From Neoroseomonas marina (lineage in GTDB: Bacteria; Pseudomonadota; Alphaproteobacteria; Acetobacterales; Acetobacteraceae), in assembly GCF_012927745.1 (NCBI RefSeq), contig NZ_JABBKX010000009.1:143943-207942 (forward strand): 64,000 nucleotides of DNA. Direction: 5' to 3'. The translations under genes were made by a program, and so were the position numbers. Of this stretch, positions 63,906-64,000 are shown piece by piece. The number at the start of each line of letters is the position of its first letter. Within the stretch, counting starts at the first letter, position 1. The notes below the pieces were generated by a model. It had not been told where the DNA came from and made no database searches. It saw nothing but the letters and a program-made list of their open reading frames with translations.

Positions 63906-64000
63906 TCAGGCCGCCCGCTTGAGGCTGAAGCGGGCCCAGACGTCGGCGAGTGCGGCGACGAGGCGGTCCATGTCGGCATCGGTGTGCACCGGCGAGGGCG
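63906..64000 (-). CDS. hemA: C-terminal end of a probable 5-aminolevulinate synthase (partial)
   Basis: Only the last 31 codons (SPVHTDADMDRLVAALADVWARFSLKRAA at the end) are in the window, with the stop at 63906-63908. The PSPVHTDADMDRLVAAL pattern is like the C-terminus of ALA synthase, the alphaproteobacterial route to heme precursors, but so little is visible that another PLP-dependent alpha-oxoamine synthase is possible. It converges with the GMC gene three bases after its stop. Confidence 0.5.
   Translation of the reverse strand, partial: PSPVHTDADMDRLVAALADVWARFSLKRAA

Overview
The window reads as a chromosomal segment of a high-G+C alphaproteobacterium, most likely an Acetobacteraceae (Roseomonas-like) species. 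The reasons are G+C near 70% in sampled lines, dense operons joined by ATGA/GTGA overlaps, alphaproteobacterial gene orders (rplM-rpsI-argC; aminotransferase-hom-glpX-recJ), a class I PHA synthase, orphan Bug-type (tripartite tricarboxylate transporter) receptors, and a final gene fragment that looks like 5-aminolevulinate synthase. The taxon is an inference; no rRNA gene is present.

Layout. 1-11453: two divergent hydantoinase/oxoprolinase sets. One, on the minus strand, follows a complete TRAP transporter (dctP-dctQ-dctM-hyuA-hyuB, hyuB cut by the window edge). The other, on the plus strand, follows a Bug-type receptor (bug-hyuA-hyuB). 11467-15769: a secreted metallophosphoesterase-like protein, the queuosine operon queA-tgt-queF and an exported SH3-domain protein. 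15791-21920: a five-gene oligopeptide-type ABC importer. 22124-23404: an NCS2 nucleobase permease. 23426-30717: a type VI secretion accessory/effector cluster, with VgrG, a 41-codon coupled ORF, a DUF2169-pentapeptide protein, a second pentapeptide protein, a DUF3540 protein and a PAAR-like (DUF4150) tip protein. No T6SS core genes are in the window.

31045-34455 looks like a small genomic island in the 3' end of tRNA-Glu. The last 18 nt of the tRNA gene plus 4 flanking nt are repeated exactly (22 bp) 3.4 kb away. Between the copies lie lower-G+C genes: a two-TM membrane protein, a broken SRAP (YedK-like) gene, and a tightly coupled HipA-like kinase and HIRAN-domain pair. No integrase is visible. 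This island and the T6SS cluster are the two most interesting parts of the window.

34562-50167 is mostly housekeeping: recJ, glpX, hom and an aminotransferase; a proline-rich lipoprotein and phaC; a minus-strand operon of acyl-CoA synthetase, ketopantoate-reductase-like protein and three tandem paralogous lipoproteins; gamma-carbonic anhydrase, argC, rpsI and rplM. 50252-64000 is catabolic. A perfect 22-bp palindrome precedes a Bug receptor, a VOC protein, an IlvD/Edd dehydratase, an NAD(P)-binding protein and an M20 amidohydrolase. Then come a membrane protein, a cupin, a second peptide-type binding protein, a quinone oxidoreductase-like protein, an N-acyl-D-amino-acid deacylase, an alpha/beta hydrolase, a GMC oxidoreductase and the tail of a hemA-like gene. 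The overall picture is a scavenger of small organic acids, peptides, cyclic amides and acylated amino acids.
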